Assembly (NCBI RefSeq): GCF_002307475.1
Contig: NZ_NTMH01000034.1
Span: 1-64,000, forward strand
DNA: 64,000 nucleotides
DNA from: Pantoea allii
GTDB taxonomy: Bacteria; Pseudomonadota; Gammaproteobacteria; Enterobacterales; Enterobacteriaceae
Reading direction: 5' to 3'
In this document: positions 47,558 through 57,109 of the stretch, in pieces
Position numbering within the stretch: position 1 is the stretch's first letter
Layout of the letters: every line of letters starts with the position of its first letter
Notes under the pieces: generated by a model
What the model was told of the DNA's origin: nothing
What the model saw: only the letters and a program-made list of their open reading frames with translations
Database searches by the model: none
Made by a program: the position numbers and the translations under genes

Positions 47558-48198
47558 GCGAACTGATTCTCAGCAGCCTGCCGCTGTTATGGCGTGGTCT
47601 GGTTATTACGTTATTGCTGTCGGTGGCCGCCATTGTGGGCAGTACCCTGCTTGGCCTGTTGGCTGCCATTTTGCGCACCAGCCGCCTGCCTGTCGCCCGA
47701 CAAATTGCCGTGATCTATACCGAGCTGTTTCGCGGCACGCCTGTGCTTATCACGCTCATGTTTATCTACTTTGGCGTGGCTTATTTCGGCTATGACATCA
47801 ACCTGTTTGCCGCGGGCATTTTGGGATTGAGCATTTATCAGGGTGCCTACATTGCCGAGATTTTTCGTGGCGGTATTGAAGCCGTCCCAAAAGGCCAGTG
47901 GGAAGTCTCGTGGATACTTGGGCTCTCCAGGCGGCAGACCTTTACCAGCGTGATTCTGCCGCAAACCCGCGGCATCGTTTTACCCCCGCTGGTCGGTCAG
48001 TACCTGTCGCTGATTAAAGATACCTCTATTGTCAGCATGATAGGCATGTCAGAGCTGATGCATCAGGGTCAGGCGATCGTCGACCGTATCGGACAACCCG
48101 TCGTGGTTTATGGCCTGGTCTCCCTGCTCTATTTCGTTATCTGTTTTCCGCTTTCCCGCTGGGTCCAGCACCAGCAAACCAGGAACCCGTTATCATGA
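47554..48198 (+). CDS. Amino acid ABC transporter permease 2
   Basis: 214 aa, the second HisMQ-type subunit. Five predicted helices, with [20 protein letters not shown] and the EAA-type loop [20 protein letters not shown]. It starts within an ATGA overlap with permease 1 and ends in one with the ATPase gene, so the three are translationally coupled and probably form a heterodimeric permease. Confidence 0.92.
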   Translation: MSELILSSLPLLWRGLVITLLLSVAAIVGSTLLGLLAAILRTSRLPVARQIAVIYTELFRGTPVLITLMFIYFGVAYFGYDINLFAAGILGLSIYQGAYIAEIFRGGIEAVPKGQWEVSWILGLSRRQTFTSVILPQTRGIVLPPLVGQYLSLIKDTSIVSMIGMSELMHQGQAIVDRIGQPVVVYGLVSLLYFVICFPLSRWVQHQQTRNPLS

Positions 48199-48932
48199 AA
48201 AACGCAGCCATTACCCTGAGTCGGATTAGCAAGTCATTTGGCGCGACGCAAGTCCTGAAAGAGATCAGCCTTGATGTCTCGCCCGGAGAGGTACTGGTGC
48301 TGATCGGCGCATCCGGTTCCGGTAAAAGTACCGTATTACGGATCATGAGCGGTCTGGAAAAGGCCGACGGCGGAGAGATTTGGGTTAACGGTGTTCCGCT
48401 GCATGACCAAAAACGTAATCGTGATATTTGTGGTCAGGTGGGAATGGTGTTTCAGCAGTTCAACCTGTTTCCCCACAAGACGGCGCTCGGTAATGTCACC
48501 CTGGCACTGATAAAAGCACAGAAGCTGTCAACGGCAGAGGCAAACGCACGTGGAATGGCGGCGCTGGAACGCGTCGGACTGGCTGATCGCGCCGATCACT
48601 ATCCTTCTCAGCTCTCCGGTGGTCAGCAACAACGGGTGGCCATCGCGCGTGCGCTGGCGGTACAGCCCAAAATCATGTTCTTTGATGAAGCCACATCCGC
48701 TCTCGATCCCGAATTAGTTGGCGAAGTGATGGAGGTGATGCGCGGGCTGGCGCGTGAGGGCATGACCATGGTGGTAGTGACGCACGAAATGGGATTTGCC
48801 CGCAAAACAGCCGATCGCGTTGTTTTTATGGATCAGGGCGTGATTGCTGAACAAGGCACGCCGGACGACATTTTTGTCCATCCGCAGAATCCGCGCACTC
48901 AGCAATTTCTGTCACGCGTTCTTGAGCACTAA
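48195..48932 (+). CDS. Amino acid ABC transporter ATP-binding protein
   Basis: 245 aa. GlnQ/HisP-type ATPase. Walker A is [18 protein letters not shown] (about 36-53), Q-loop [11 protein letters not shown], signature [15 protein letters not shown], Walker [15 protein letters not shown] and the H-loop [11 protein letters not shown]. It powers uptake by the two upstream permeases. It is followed after 9 bp by the PLP enzyme gene. Confidence 0.95.
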   Translation: MKNAAITLSRISKSFGATQVLKEISLDVSPGEVLVLIGASGSGKSTVLRIMSGLEKADGGEIWVNGVPLHDQKRNRDICGQVGMVFQQFNLFPHKTALGNVTLALIKAQKLSTAEANARGMAALERVGLADRADHYPSQLSGGQQQRVAIARALAVQPKIMFFDEATSALDPELVGEVMEVMRGLAREGMTMVVVTHEMGFARKTADRVVFMDQGVIAEQGTPDDIFVHPQNPRTQQFLSRVLEH

Positions 48933-48941
48933 GGAGCCGCT

Positions 48942-50213
48942 ATGTCTTTACGTTTCCCGCTGGTCGCAGACGCGAAGCTGGATCGCGCGCAGCCCTCGCC
49001 CCGTTTTAAATCGGTTGCTGGCGCGGGCGATGCCCCGCTCGAGGCCGGCACCGCCGTGTTGAGCAGCGGGTCGGTGTTTTCGCCCGTCATGGTGATGAAA
49101 CAGTCCGCACTGGACAATAACCTGCAGCAGTTGGCGCAATTTTGTCAGGAGAAAGGCGTCATGCTGGCCGCCCATGGCAAAACCTCAATGGCACCGGCGG
49201 TCTTACGCCGGGCCGTGACGCAGGGCGGTGCCTGGGGGATCAGCGCAGCGACGCCCGCTCAGGTGCGCGCCCTGCGTCATTTTGGTATCCGTAACGTGTT
49301 TCTGGCTAACGAATTAGTCGATCCTGCCGGGATTCGCTGGATTGGCGAGTGGCAGCGCCAGCATCCCGATCATGGCTTTCTCTGCTACGTTGACTCACTG
49401 GCGGGCATCACATTGCTGGAGCAAAACCTGGGTGATACGGCGATTGCCGTAGTGATTGAAGTGTCCATCCCCGGCGGCAGAACGGGCTGCAGAACCGCCG
49501 AGGAGGCGCTGGCCATTGCTGAACGCCTCGCCCAAAGCCGCCATCTTCATCTTGTCGGTGTGGCAGGCTATGAAGGCGCGCTCGGTGCCGCGCGGGACGC
49601 CGCTGGTGTGGCATTAGTTCGGCACTACTGCCATGTGATGCTGGAGTGCGCCAGAAGGCTGGCTGAACGCCAGTTGTTCCATAGCAATACGATTCTGCTC
49701 AGCGCCGGTGGTGGAGCATGGTTTGATGTGGTGACAGAATGCTTTACCCAGGCCGTGCTGCCGCTGCCGGTTCAGCCCTTAATTCGCTCGGGTGCCTACA
49801 TGGCACACGATAGCGGGCTTTATGCGCGTATTGCGCCTTTTGCCCAGCCCGGCGCTGACCACCATTTTGCGGCGGCGCTGGAGATCTGGGGACGCGTTCT
49901 TTCCCGTCCTGAACCCGGTCTGGCGCTGCTGGATTTCGGCAGACGAGATGTCCCTTTCGATCAGGATTTACCGATCCCCTTGTGGATTCGCCAGGCTGAT
50001 GGCACCGCGCCGCGATCCGGCACCCATTTGCACATCAGTGAGGTTAACGATCAACATGCCTATTTACGCTTACCCAATGATGAGCCGCTGATGCCAGGCG
50101 ACTGGGTGGGATGCGGCATTTCTCATCCGTGCACGGCGTTTGATAAATGGCGTTATCTTCCCCTGGTGGATGATGAATACCGGGTGGTGGACAGTGTAGA
50201 GACGGCGTTCTGA
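48942..50213 (+). CDS. Fold-type III PLP enzyme, D-serine dehydratase / D-threonine aldolase family
   Basis: 423 aa. The N-terminal alanine-racemase-like TIM barrel has the PLP lysine K80 in LAAHGKTSMAP. The later barrel strands include AVVIEVSIPGGRTGCRT and SAGGGAWFDVV, and IRSGAYMAHDSGLY holds the phosphate pocket. The C-terminal D-serine-dehydratase-like domain (about 310-420) ends with GISHPCTAFDKW; H395 and C397 correspond to the zinc ligands of eukaryotic-type D-serine dehydratases. The likely reaction is D-serine (or D-threonine) to pyruvate (or 2-oxobutyrate) and ammonia. Aldolase activity cannot be excluded from sequence. Last gene of the IclR-regulated cassette; RidA fits a dehydratase. 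Confidence 0.87.
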   Translation: MSLRFPLVADAKLDRAQPSPRFKSVAGAGDAPLEAGTAVLSSGSVFSPVMVMKQSALDNNLQQLAQFCQEKGVMLAAHGKTSMAPAVLRRAVTQGGAWGISAATPAQVRALRHFGIRNVFLANELVDPAGIRWIGEWQRQHPDHGFLCYVDSLAGITLLEQNLGDTAIAVVIEVSIPGGRTGCRTAEEALAIAERLAQSRHLHLVGVAGYEGALGAARDAAGVALVRHYCHVMLECARRLAERQLFHSNTILLSAGGGAWFDVVTECFTQAVLPLPVQPLIRSGAYMAHDSGLYARIAPFAQPGADHHFAAALEIWGRVLSRPEPGLALLDFGRRDVPFDQDLPIPLWIRQADGTAPRSGTHLHISEVNDQHAYLRLPNDEPLMPGDWVGCGISHPCTAFDKWRYLPLVDDEYRVVDSVETAF

Positions 50214-50282
50214 CTGCCACGGACACCTGTGGCTAACGCACGTCCTTCCCTGGGGTTTTGATGTCAGCGGTGGCCCCATCGC

Positions 50283-50311
50283 AAAACGGGCGACCCATAA
50301 GGATCGCCCGT
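50283..50311 (-). terminator. cysJIH terminator
   Basis: ACGGGCGA and TCGCCCGT form an 8-bp stem with a 10-base loop. On the minus strand it is followed by TTTTGC. It lies 23 bp after the cysH stop and also faces the end of the deaminase gene. Confidence 0.8.
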
Positions 50312-50333
50312 TGATACCGTTACGCCGCGTACG

Positions 50334-51065
50334 TTAGCCTTCGTGCAGGCCGCACTCGCGTTTCAGGCCAAAGAAGCGCGTTTCTTCTTCTGCCATGCCT
50401 GGCTCCCACTTGCGCGTGGTGTGCGTATCGCCTACCGACAAATAACCCTCATCCCACAGCGGATGGTATTTCAGGTTGTGGGTTTGCAGATACTGATGAA
50501 TCTGACGGTTATCCCAGTCAATAATCGGCAGCACTTTAAACACGCCGCGCTGCACGCCCAGTACCGGCAGGCTGGCACGGCTGCCTGACTGATCGCGTCG
50601 CAGGCCCGCAAACCAGGTTTGTGCGCCCAGCGTTTCCAGCGCCCGGTTCATCGGTTCAACTTTGTTGATCTGGTTATACTGCTCAATGCCATCAACCCCT
50701 TGCTCCCACAGCTTACCGTAGCGAGCCTCCTGCCACGCGGGAGAGGTTTCTGCCCGGAACACCTGCAGATTAAGGTTAAGCTGGTCGGCCAGCTCATCAA
50801 TAAAGCGGTAGGTTTCTGGAAACAGATAGCCGGTATCGGTGAGGATGACCGGAATATCGGGTTGCACGCGCGTCACCAGATGCAGCGACACCGCAGCCTG
50901 AATGCCAAAGCTGGAGGAGAGCACATAAGCACCCGGCAGGTTTTCCAGCGCCCAACTCACCCGCTCTTCTGCGGTGGCTTTTTCCAGTTGAGCGTTTGTC
51001 GCGGCCAGCGCCATCGCGCGCTGGACTTTCGACATTTCATTCAGTGCTGCCAGATCGATACTCAT
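50334..51065 (-). CDS. cysH: Phosphoadenosine phosphosulfate reductase CysH
   Basis: 243 aa (E. coli 244). It reduces PAPS to sulfite with thioredoxin. The PP-loop-like region is [18 protein letters not shown]. The substrate-binding block is [16 protein letters not shown]. The single catalytic cysteine is in the terminal ECGLHEG, and no Fe-S cysteine pairs are present, as expected for the PAPS-specific type. The start overlaps the cysI stop by 4 bp. Confidence 0.97.
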   Translation of the reverse strand: MSIDLAALNEMSKVQRAMALAATNAQLEKATAEERVSWALENLPGAYVLSSSFGIQAAVSLHLVTRVQPDIPVILTDTGYLFPETYRFIDELADQLNLNLQVFRAETSPAWQEARYGKLWEQGVDGIEQYNQINKVEPMNRALETLGAQTWFAGLRRDQSGSRASLPVLGVQRGVFKVLPIIDWDNRQIHQYLQTHNLKYHPLWDEGYLSVGDTHTTRKWEPGMAEEETRFFGLKRECGLHEG

Positions 51066-52783
51066 TTTGCCTCCTGCCAGAAGTCGCGCGCAGGGTCCAG
51101 TACCGGCGTAACGATGCCCGCACGGATAACAAAGTCACCAAAGCCTTCTGCGGCCTCGCGCTCTTTTGCCCAGCGACCTACCAGCTCATCAAGTGTGGCG
51201 AGAATGTCACTTTCCGTAATATTTTCGCGATACATACGTGGAATGCGCGTTCCAATACGGTTACCCCCGATGTGCAGGTTGTAACGACCCGGCGCTTTCC
51301 CCACCAGGCCCACTTCTGCCAGCATCGCACGCCCACAACCGTTCGGACAACCGGTAACGCGTAACACTATGTGCTCTTCGCCTACGCCATGGTTGTGCAT
51401 GATCTCTTCGACTTTCGTCACGAAAGACGGAAGGAAACGTTCAGCTTCCGCCATCGCCAGCGGACAGGTTGGAAACGACACACAGGCCATCGAGTTTTCG
51501 CGCTGGGCCGTCACGTTTTCCATCAGGCCATGTTCGCGGGCAATCGCTTCAATCTGTGCTTTTTGGCTTTCCGGCACGCCTGCCACAATCAGGTTCTGAT
51601 TGGCGGTCAGACGGAAATCGCCCTGATGAATGTTGGCGATTTCGGCTACGCCGCTTTTTAACGGACGGCCCGGATAATCCAGCAGACGACCGTTTTCGAT
51701 AAACAGTGTCAGATGCCACTTGTTATCGATGCCCTTGATCCAGCCAATGCGATCGCCACGAGTCGTAAATTCGTAAGGGCGCGTTGGCGCAAACGTCACG
51801 CCGGCGCGTTTTTCGACTTCCGCCTTAAACGTTTCTACGCCTACGCGTTCCAGGGTGTATTTGGTTTTGGCGTTTTTACGATCGGTACGGTTACCCCAGT
51901 CACGCTGTGTCGTCACCACGGCCGCCGCCACGTCCAGGATCTTATCCACCGGGAAGTAGCCAAATTCGCTGGCGGTACGGGCATAGGTGGCTTTGTTGCC
52001 GTGCTCAATGGACAAACCACCGCCCACCAGCAGGTTAAAGCCGACCAGCTTGCCGTTTTCCGCAATCGCGATGAAGTTCAGATCGTTAGCGTGCAGATCC
52101 ACATCGTTATGTGGCGGGATCACCACCGTGGTTTTAAACTTACGCGGCAAATAGGTTTCACCCAGGATCGGTTCCTGGTCGGTGGTTGCGACTTTTTCCT
52201 GATCCCACCAGATCTCTGCATAGGCGCGGGTTTGCGGCAGCAGATGTTCTGACAGTTTTTTTGCCCACTCGTAGGCTTCCTGATGCAACTCAGACTCCAC
52301 GGGGTTCGAGGTGCACAGGACGTTACGGTTAACGTCGTTCGCGGTCGCCAGCGCATCCAGCCCCACTTCGTGCAGCATCTGGTGCGTTGGCTTCACGTTC
52401 TTCTTCAGAATACCGTGAAACTGGAAAGTCTGACGGTTGGTCAAGCGGATGCTGCCGTAAAGGGTTTTATCGGTGGCAAATTTATCGATCGCCAGCCACT
52501 GTGTTGGCGTGATAATCCCGCCCGGCAGGCGGCAGCGCAACATCATCGCATGACGAGGCTCAAGCTTTTGCTCCGCACGTTCAGCGCGAATATCGCGGTC
52601 ATCCTGCTGGTACATGCCGTGAAAACGGATAAGCAGAAAGTTATCGCCGCTGAACCCTCCGGTCAGACCATCATCAAGATCCTCAACGATAGTACCGCGC
52701 AGGTAGTTGCTCTCTTTTTTTAATCGCTCAGCGTCAGTCAGTTTGCCTTCAACCACCAGCGGTCCAGGGTATTTTTCAGTCAT
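51062..52783 (-). CDS. cysI: Sulfite reductase hemoprotein subunit CysI
   Basis: 573 aa (E. coli 570). It reduces sulfite to sulfide at a siroheme-Fe4S4 centre. The cluster cysteines are in [16 protein letters not shown] and [18 protein letters not shown]. Siroheme- and sulfite-contacting basic residues lie in [12 protein letters not shown] and [13 protein letters not shown]. It overlaps cysH and shares one base with the cysJ stop, keeping the usual cysJ-cysI-cysH operon. The siroheme comes from CysG encoded 8.5 kb away. Confidence 0.97.
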   Translation of the reverse strand: MTEKYPGPLVVEGKLTDAERLKKESNYLRGTIVEDLDDGLTGGFSGDNFLLIRFHGMYQQDDRDIRAERAEQKLEPRHAMMLRCRLPGGIITPTQWLAIDKFATDKTLYGSIRLTNRQTFQFHGILKKNVKPTHQMLHEVGLDALATANDVNRNVLCTSNPVESELHQEAYEWAKKLSEHLLPQTRAYAEIWWDQEKVATTDQEPILGETYLPRKFKTTVVIPPHNDVDLHANDLNFIAIAENGKLVGFNLLVGGGLSIEHGNKATYARTASEFGYFPVDKILDVAAAVVTTQRDWGNRTDRKNAKTKYTLERVGVETFKAEVEKRAGVTFAPTRPYEFTTRGDRIGWIKGIDNKWHLTLFIENGRLLDYPGRPLKSGVAEIANIHQGDFRLTANQNLIVAGVPESQKAQIEAIAREHGLMENVTAQRENSMACVSFPTCPLAMAEAERFLPSFVTKVEEIMHNHGVGEEHIVLRVTGCPNGCGRAMLAEVGLVGKAPGRYNLHIGGNRIGTRIPRMYRENITESDILATLDELVGRWAKEREAAEGFGDFVIRAGIVTPVLDPARDFWQEAK

Positions 52784-54585
52784 TAGTAAACGTCTCGCTG
52801 ATAACGGCGCTCAATGCGCAGCTCACTTAAAAATTCATCAGCCGTTTCACGATCCATAGCACCGTGCTCGACCACCACATCCAGTAATGCCTGCTCTACG
52901 TCTTTTGCCATACGGTTGGCATCACCACAGACGTAAAGGTGCGCGCCTTCTTCAATCCAGCGCCACACTTCCGCACCACGGGCGCGGATTTTATCTTGTA
53001 CGTATATCTTCTCTGCCTGATCGCGCGACCACGCCAGATCGATATGGGTTAACAGGCCATCTTTGACATATTTCTGCCATTCAACCTGATACAGGAAATC
53101 ATCGGTAAAGTGTGGGTTACCAAAGAATAGCCAGTTTTTACCGCCGGCACCGTCATTATCGCGCTGCTGCATAAAGGCGCGGAACGGGGCAATCCCGGTG
53201 CCCGGCCCAATCATGATGACCGGTGCATCCGGGTTGGCGGGCAGGCGGAAGTTATCATTGTGTTCGATGAACACGCGCACCTCGCCCTCTTCTTCAATGC
53301 GATCCGCCAGCCAGGTGGACGCGCCGCCGCCGCGCTGACGTCCTTCAATATCAAAGCGAACGGCACCGACGGTGATATGTACTTCGGTATCGGTTTCGGC
53401 CTGAGAAGAGGCAATAGAATAGAGGCGCGGCGTTAACGGACGCAGTAAGCCGGATAACTGTTCTGCACTCAGCTGCGCGGGAGCCAGGCGAACCATATCA
53501 ACAATCGGATAGCGTTGCGCATACTGCTGCAGTTTGGCTTTGTCATCCACCAGCGACAGCAGTTCGTCGTTACGTGCTAAGGCTGCGTACTGCGCCACGA
53601 TTTGCGCGGTGTTAACCGTTAGCTCAAAATGTTTCTGCAGCGCCTCTGCCAATGGCAGCGTCTGGCCCTGCACCTCAACCGGCTCATCGCCTTTCAACCA
53701 CACCAGTTCAAGCAACTCGTTAACCAGTGCAGCGTCATTTTCGTACCAGACGCCCAGCGCATCACCGGGCTGGTAGCGTAATCCTGAATCACCCAGATCG
53801 ATTTCGATATGACGCACGTCTTTATCCGAATCGCGCCCGGTAATTTTCTGGTTAACCGCCAGGCTGGCACTAAGCGGCTGCTCTTTGGTGTAAGGGCTGG
53901 TGAAGACGTCGTTCACACTGCCAGCAACGGTGGCCACACTCTGCGCCGGGGACGCGGTTGGGACGCGTTCTTTCAGTACCGCAGTGATTGCCGTACGCCA
54001 GGCGCTGGCCTGCTCAGCATATTCGACATCGGCATCGACCCGGTCCAGCAGGCGCTCAGCGCCCAACTCAGCCAGGCGGTTGTCAAAATCTTTGCCCGCT
54101 TTGCTGAAGAATTCATACGATGTGTCGCCAAGACCAAACACGGCAAAGGCCGCGCCGTCCAGTTTGGGCGCTTTTTTAGACATCAGGAATTTGTGCAGCG
54201 CAACGGCCTCTTCCGGCGGTTCGCCTTCGCCCTGGGTCGAGGTCACGACGATCAGGATTTTTTCCTGACCAATCTGCTTGAATTTAAAGTCGCCCGCGTT
54301 GACCAGATTCACGGTCAGTTTTGCCGCCTGCAGGTCATCGCGAAGCTGCTCGGCCACCCGGCGGGCATTACCCGTTTGTGAGGCAGAAAGCAGCGTAATG
54401 GCCGGAGCTTCAGCCTGCGCAGGGGCGCTGGCAACCGCCTGACCCGGCGTTTGATTGACCATGCCCCAGAAATAGCCGGAGAGCCAGGCCAGCTGGGTGG
54501 TGGAAAAATCTGTCGTTGCTGCCTGTAAACGAGCAAGTTGCTCCGGAGAGAGCGGAAGCATTGAACCTGGTGCCTGAGTCGTCAT
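52783..54585 (-). CDS. cysJ: Sulfite reductase flavoprotein subunit CysJ
   Basis: 600 aa (E. coli 599). It passes electrons from NADPH through FAD and FMN to CysI. The flavodoxin domain (about 63-205) has [17 protein letters not shown] and [16 protein letters not shown]. The FAD/NADPH reductase domain (about 235-600) has [31 protein letters not shown] and the C-terminal RRYQRDVY. First gene of cysJIH. The promoter region at 54586-54859 is shared with a divergent acetyltransferase-like gene and is expected to bind CysB. Confidence 0.97.
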   Translation of the reverse strand: MTTQAPGSMLPLSPEQLARLQAATTDFSTTQLAWLSGYFWGMVNQTPGQAVASAPAQAEAPAITLLSASQTGNARRVAEQLRDDLQAAKLTVNLVNAGDFKFKQIGQEKILIVVTSTQGEGEPPEEAVALHKFLMSKKAPKLDGAAFAVFGLGDTSYEFFSKAGKDFDNRLAELGAERLLDRVDADVEYAEQASAWRTAITAVLKERVPTASPAQSVATVAGSVNDVFTSPYTKEQPLSASLAVNQKITGRDSDKDVRHIEIDLGDSGLRYQPGDALGVWYENDAALVNELLELVWLKGDEPVEVQGQTLPLAEALQKHFELTVNTAQIVAQYAALARNDELLSLVDDKAKLQQYAQRYPIVDMVRLAPAQLSAEQLSGLLRPLTPRLYSIASSQAETDTEVHITVGAVRFDIEGRQRGGGASTWLADRIEEEGEVRVFIEHNDNFRLPANPDAPVIMIGPGTGIAPFRAFMQQRDNDGAGGKNWLFFGNPHFTDDFLYQVEWQKYVKDGLLTHIDLAWSRDQAEKIYVQDKIRARGAEVWRWIEEGAHLYVCGDANRMAKDVEQALLDVVVEHGAMDRETADEFLSELRIERRYQRDVY

Positions 54586-54859
54586 CGCGATAAAAATTCC
54601 AGTAGCAGAAGTCCGGACCGAATAGTAGCGGAAGAGAAGAAAGGGTACAGGGAGCTATATTAACGATTAAATACGCCTTCGACATATCAAATAACCAAAA
54701 TGACTAAATGGTTTTTCAGATAAAATTAATCGTTAAAAGTGGTAACGACAGGGTGAGTTAACAAACTCAGCTAATCATACTGTCGGTAGGACGTTCCGAC
54801 TGGTTATCGCGCTAAAGGGATGGCATAAAGACAGGAAAACCGCCACGGAGTGACGACAG

Positions 54860-55687
54860 ATGCCAGACAGTATCACAGCATTACCGGCTGCATTGGCAGA
54901 GCAGAGTCTGGAAAAACTTGGCTTCAGTTCGCCTCCTGCCCCTGACGAGGCCGGACTGAGCACGCTTTATCGCGCCTGGTGCCAGTCCGTGCCCTTTGAT
55001 AACCTTCGCCGACGTCTCATCACAGAAGACGACCGCGCCCTTCCCCTGCCAGGTAGCACGGCCAGCGACTTTTTCACCCACTGGTTAACCTTTGGCACAG
55101 GCGGTACCTGCTGGGCTGGCCACGGCGCGTTGTATGCCCTGCTCGCGTATTTGGGTTTTCACGTGCAGTTTGGCCTTTCCACCATGCTGTCTCCGCGTCC
55201 GGCACCCGTGGGTTCTCCCGGTCATGGCATGTTGATTGTTAAGCTGGATGGACGCACGCTGGTGGTTGACAGCACGCTGCTCCACGGCGATCCGCTTCCG
55301 CTGGAGGCCCGGCTGAACCCGCATCCCGTCTGGGGCACCCGCGTCCATCAGCATGATGGCAGTTGGTGCATACACTGGAAGCCGCTGGGTCGGGCATGGC
55401 TCGACTGTAAAATTCTGGCAACCGACCTCTCCGCTGACGCGTTCCAGTCACGTCATCAACAAAGCCGGAGCAACAGCCGCTTTGACGGTGCCCTGCTGAT
55501 TCGCCGCGCTAACGGCGAGACGATCACGGGAATCGTGAAGGGAGAGCAGGTCATCCGGGATCGCCAGGGAAAAGAAAGCGTTACGCCGCTGTCACGTTCA
55601 GAGCAGCACCGGCTGCTGATTGAGGAGTACGGCATCGCGGAAGCCCTCGTCGCGCGACTTCCGGCTGACGATCCGGCACATCGCTGA
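54860..55687 (+). CDS. Arylamine N-acetyltransferase-like protein
   Basis: 275 aa. NAT family (PF00797). The catalytic triad is readable as C84 (TFGTGGTCWAGHGAL), H122 (SPGHGMLIV) and D137 (LVVDSTLLHG). The spacings of 38 and 15 residues are exactly those of the Salmonella enzyme (C69-H107-D122). The usual R-G-G-x-C motif is T-G-G-T-C here. The acyl donor and acceptor are not identifiable; NAT relatives acetylate arylamines and hydrazines or assemble polyketide amides. Divergent from cysJ and not present at this place in E. coli. Confidence 0.8.
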   Translation: MPDSITALPAALAEQSLEKLGFSSPPAPDEAGLSTLYRAWCQSVPFDNLRRRLITEDDRALPLPGSTASDFFTHWLTFGTGGTCWAGHGALYALLAYLGFHVQFGLSTMLSPRPAPVGSPGHGMLIVKLDGRTLVVDSTLLHGDPLPLEARLNPHPVWGTRVHQHDGSWCIHWKPLGRAWLDCKILATDLSADAFQSRHQQSRSNSRFDGALLIRRANGETITGIVKGEQVIRDRQGKESVTPLSRSEQHRLLIEEYGIAEALVARLPADDPAHR

Positions 55688-55816
55688 GCGCTTTTTAAGG
55701 AAAGTGGGATACGCGTTTTACCATTCTGGCTTAATCGTCGTTAAACGGCGCTTAGCGGATGCGAAAAACCGCCTTTTCAGGTAGAATTCAGCGGTTTTTA
55801 ATGCCTGAGAGCGATT

Positions 55817-56176
55817 ATGTCTACCACGTTATTTAAAGAGTTCCAGTTCGAAGCCGCGCACCATTTACCCAATGTGCCGGCAGGACACAAATGCGGCCGT
55901 TTGCACGGTCACTCATTCCTTGTTCGTCTGGAAATTACCGGTGAAGTGGATGCGCATACCGGCTGGGTCATGGATTTTGCAGAGCTGAAAGCGGCGTTTA
56001 AACCCCTCTATGACAGGCTCGATCACTACTATCTGAATGAGATCCCTGGGCTGGAGAATCCCACCAGTGAAGTTCTGGCGAAATGGATTTGGGATCACAT
56101 GAAGCCTCGTCTGCCGCTGCTGAGCGCGGTGATGATCAAAGAAACCTGCACCGCAGGCTGCACCTATCGCGGTTAA
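55817..56176 (+). CDS. queD: 6-carboxy-5,6,7,8-tetrahydropterin synthase QueD
   Basis: 119 aa (E. coli 121). It converts dihydroneopterin triphosphate to carboxytetrahydropterin in queuosine synthesis. Zinc-binding histidines are seen in FEAAHHLPN and GRLHGHSF, the catalytic Cys in GHKCGRLHG, and the later block [18 protein letters not shown]. It converges with queE, the next enzyme of the pathway, as in E. coli. Confidence 0.97.
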   Translation: MSTTLFKEFQFEAAHHLPNVPAGHKCGRLHGHSFLVRLEITGEVDAHTGWVMDFAELKAAFKPLYDRLDHYYLNEIPGLENPTSEVLAKWIWDHMKPRLPLLSAVMIKETCTAGCTYRG

Positions 56177-56271
56177 TCCGCTTCGCTACGGCCGCTCAGG
56201 GTCGATCGCCCGTATCTTCACCTGTTGATCGGCCTGCTGCCGCCTTTCCAGCGCGGCGTCATGTTAACGGT

Positions 56272-56292
56272 CTGGCGGCCAAAGGCCGCCAG
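56272..56292. terminator. Hairpin between queD and queE
   Basis: CTGGCGGCC-AAA-GGCCGCCAG is a perfect 9-bp stem with a 3-base loop. It is 8 bp beyond the queE stop and also downstream of queD. T runs are weak on both sides (CGTTTCAT to the right). Confidence 0.65.
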
Positions 56293-56299
56293 CGTTTCA

Positions 56300-56971
56300 T
56301 CAGGCAATATTCAGATATTTATGGGTCTGCATCGACAGTCGCCAGTTGCGCGCAATGCAGGTTTCAATACACAGCTTTGTTGCCTCATCTTTGCGACTAA
56401 TCGGCTGCAGCGCAATGATGCGTGCTTTGCTGTCGTGGATGCCTGCCAGCAAATCGTCTAAGGCATCCACATCACGTTGCCGGGCAACCGGGTGCTTAAT
56501 TTCATCCGCACGGCTCAGGGCCTGTGCCAGGACGTCATAGCCGCCACGCATGTTTACCTTGGGTGAAACGGTCACCCAGGTGGCGTCAGCGCAGTGGATT
56601 TCGTGGGTCCCGCTGGTTTCAATCTGACACTGGAATCCCGCCGCCTCAAGTGATGCAGTCAGCGGACGCAAATCATAGATAGCCGGTTCACCGCCGGTGA
56701 TCACCACATGGCGAGCCGTCCAGCCCTGTTGTTGTATGCTGCTCAGAAGCATCGCCGCATCGGCATTGCCCCAGGCATCGCTTTCCACCGTTTTGACCAG
56801 AATATCGCCTAATGATGTTTCCCGATCCGCCTGTTTTTCCCAGGTGTGCTTGGTGTCGCACCAACTGCATCCTACCGGACATCCCTGTAAGCGGATGAAA
56901 ATAGCCGGCACGCCGGTGTAATAACCTTCGCCTTGCAGCGTCTGGAACATTTCGTTAATCGGGTACTGCAT
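56300..56971 (-). CDS. queE: 7-carboxy-7-deazaguanine synthase QueE
   Basis: 223 aa, the E. coli length. Radical SAM enzyme that contracts the pterin ring to the deazaguanine core of queuosine. N-terminal MQYPINEMFQTLQGEGYYTG is typical. The cluster motif is GCPVGCSWCD (C-x3-C-x2-C). VITGGEPAIYDL binds SAM. The C-terminal half is the shortened enterobacterial barrel with SMQTHKYLNI. Transcribed convergently with queD. Confidence 0.97.
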   Translation of the reverse strand: MQYPINEMFQTLQGEGYYTGVPAIFIRLQGCPVGCSWCDTKHTWEKQADRETSLGDILVKTVESDAWGNADAAMLLSSIQQQGWTARHVVITGGEPAIYDLRPLTASLEAAGFQCQIETSGTHEIHCADATWVTVSPKVNMRGGYDVLAQALSRADEIKHPVARQRDVDALDDLLAGIHDSKARIIALQPISRKDEATKLCIETCIARNWRLSMQTHKYLNIA

Positions 56972-57109
56972 AATGGTCTCTTTGGTTTTTTCAAAACGCG
57001 ATTATCGCAGAACACCGGGTTGAGATCATGTCAGGTGATGCGAAAGGGCGCGAGCTGTTCGGCACGCGCCAGCACGCAGGTCAGCAGAGGGCTGTGTTCA
57101 GCAGCCCGT

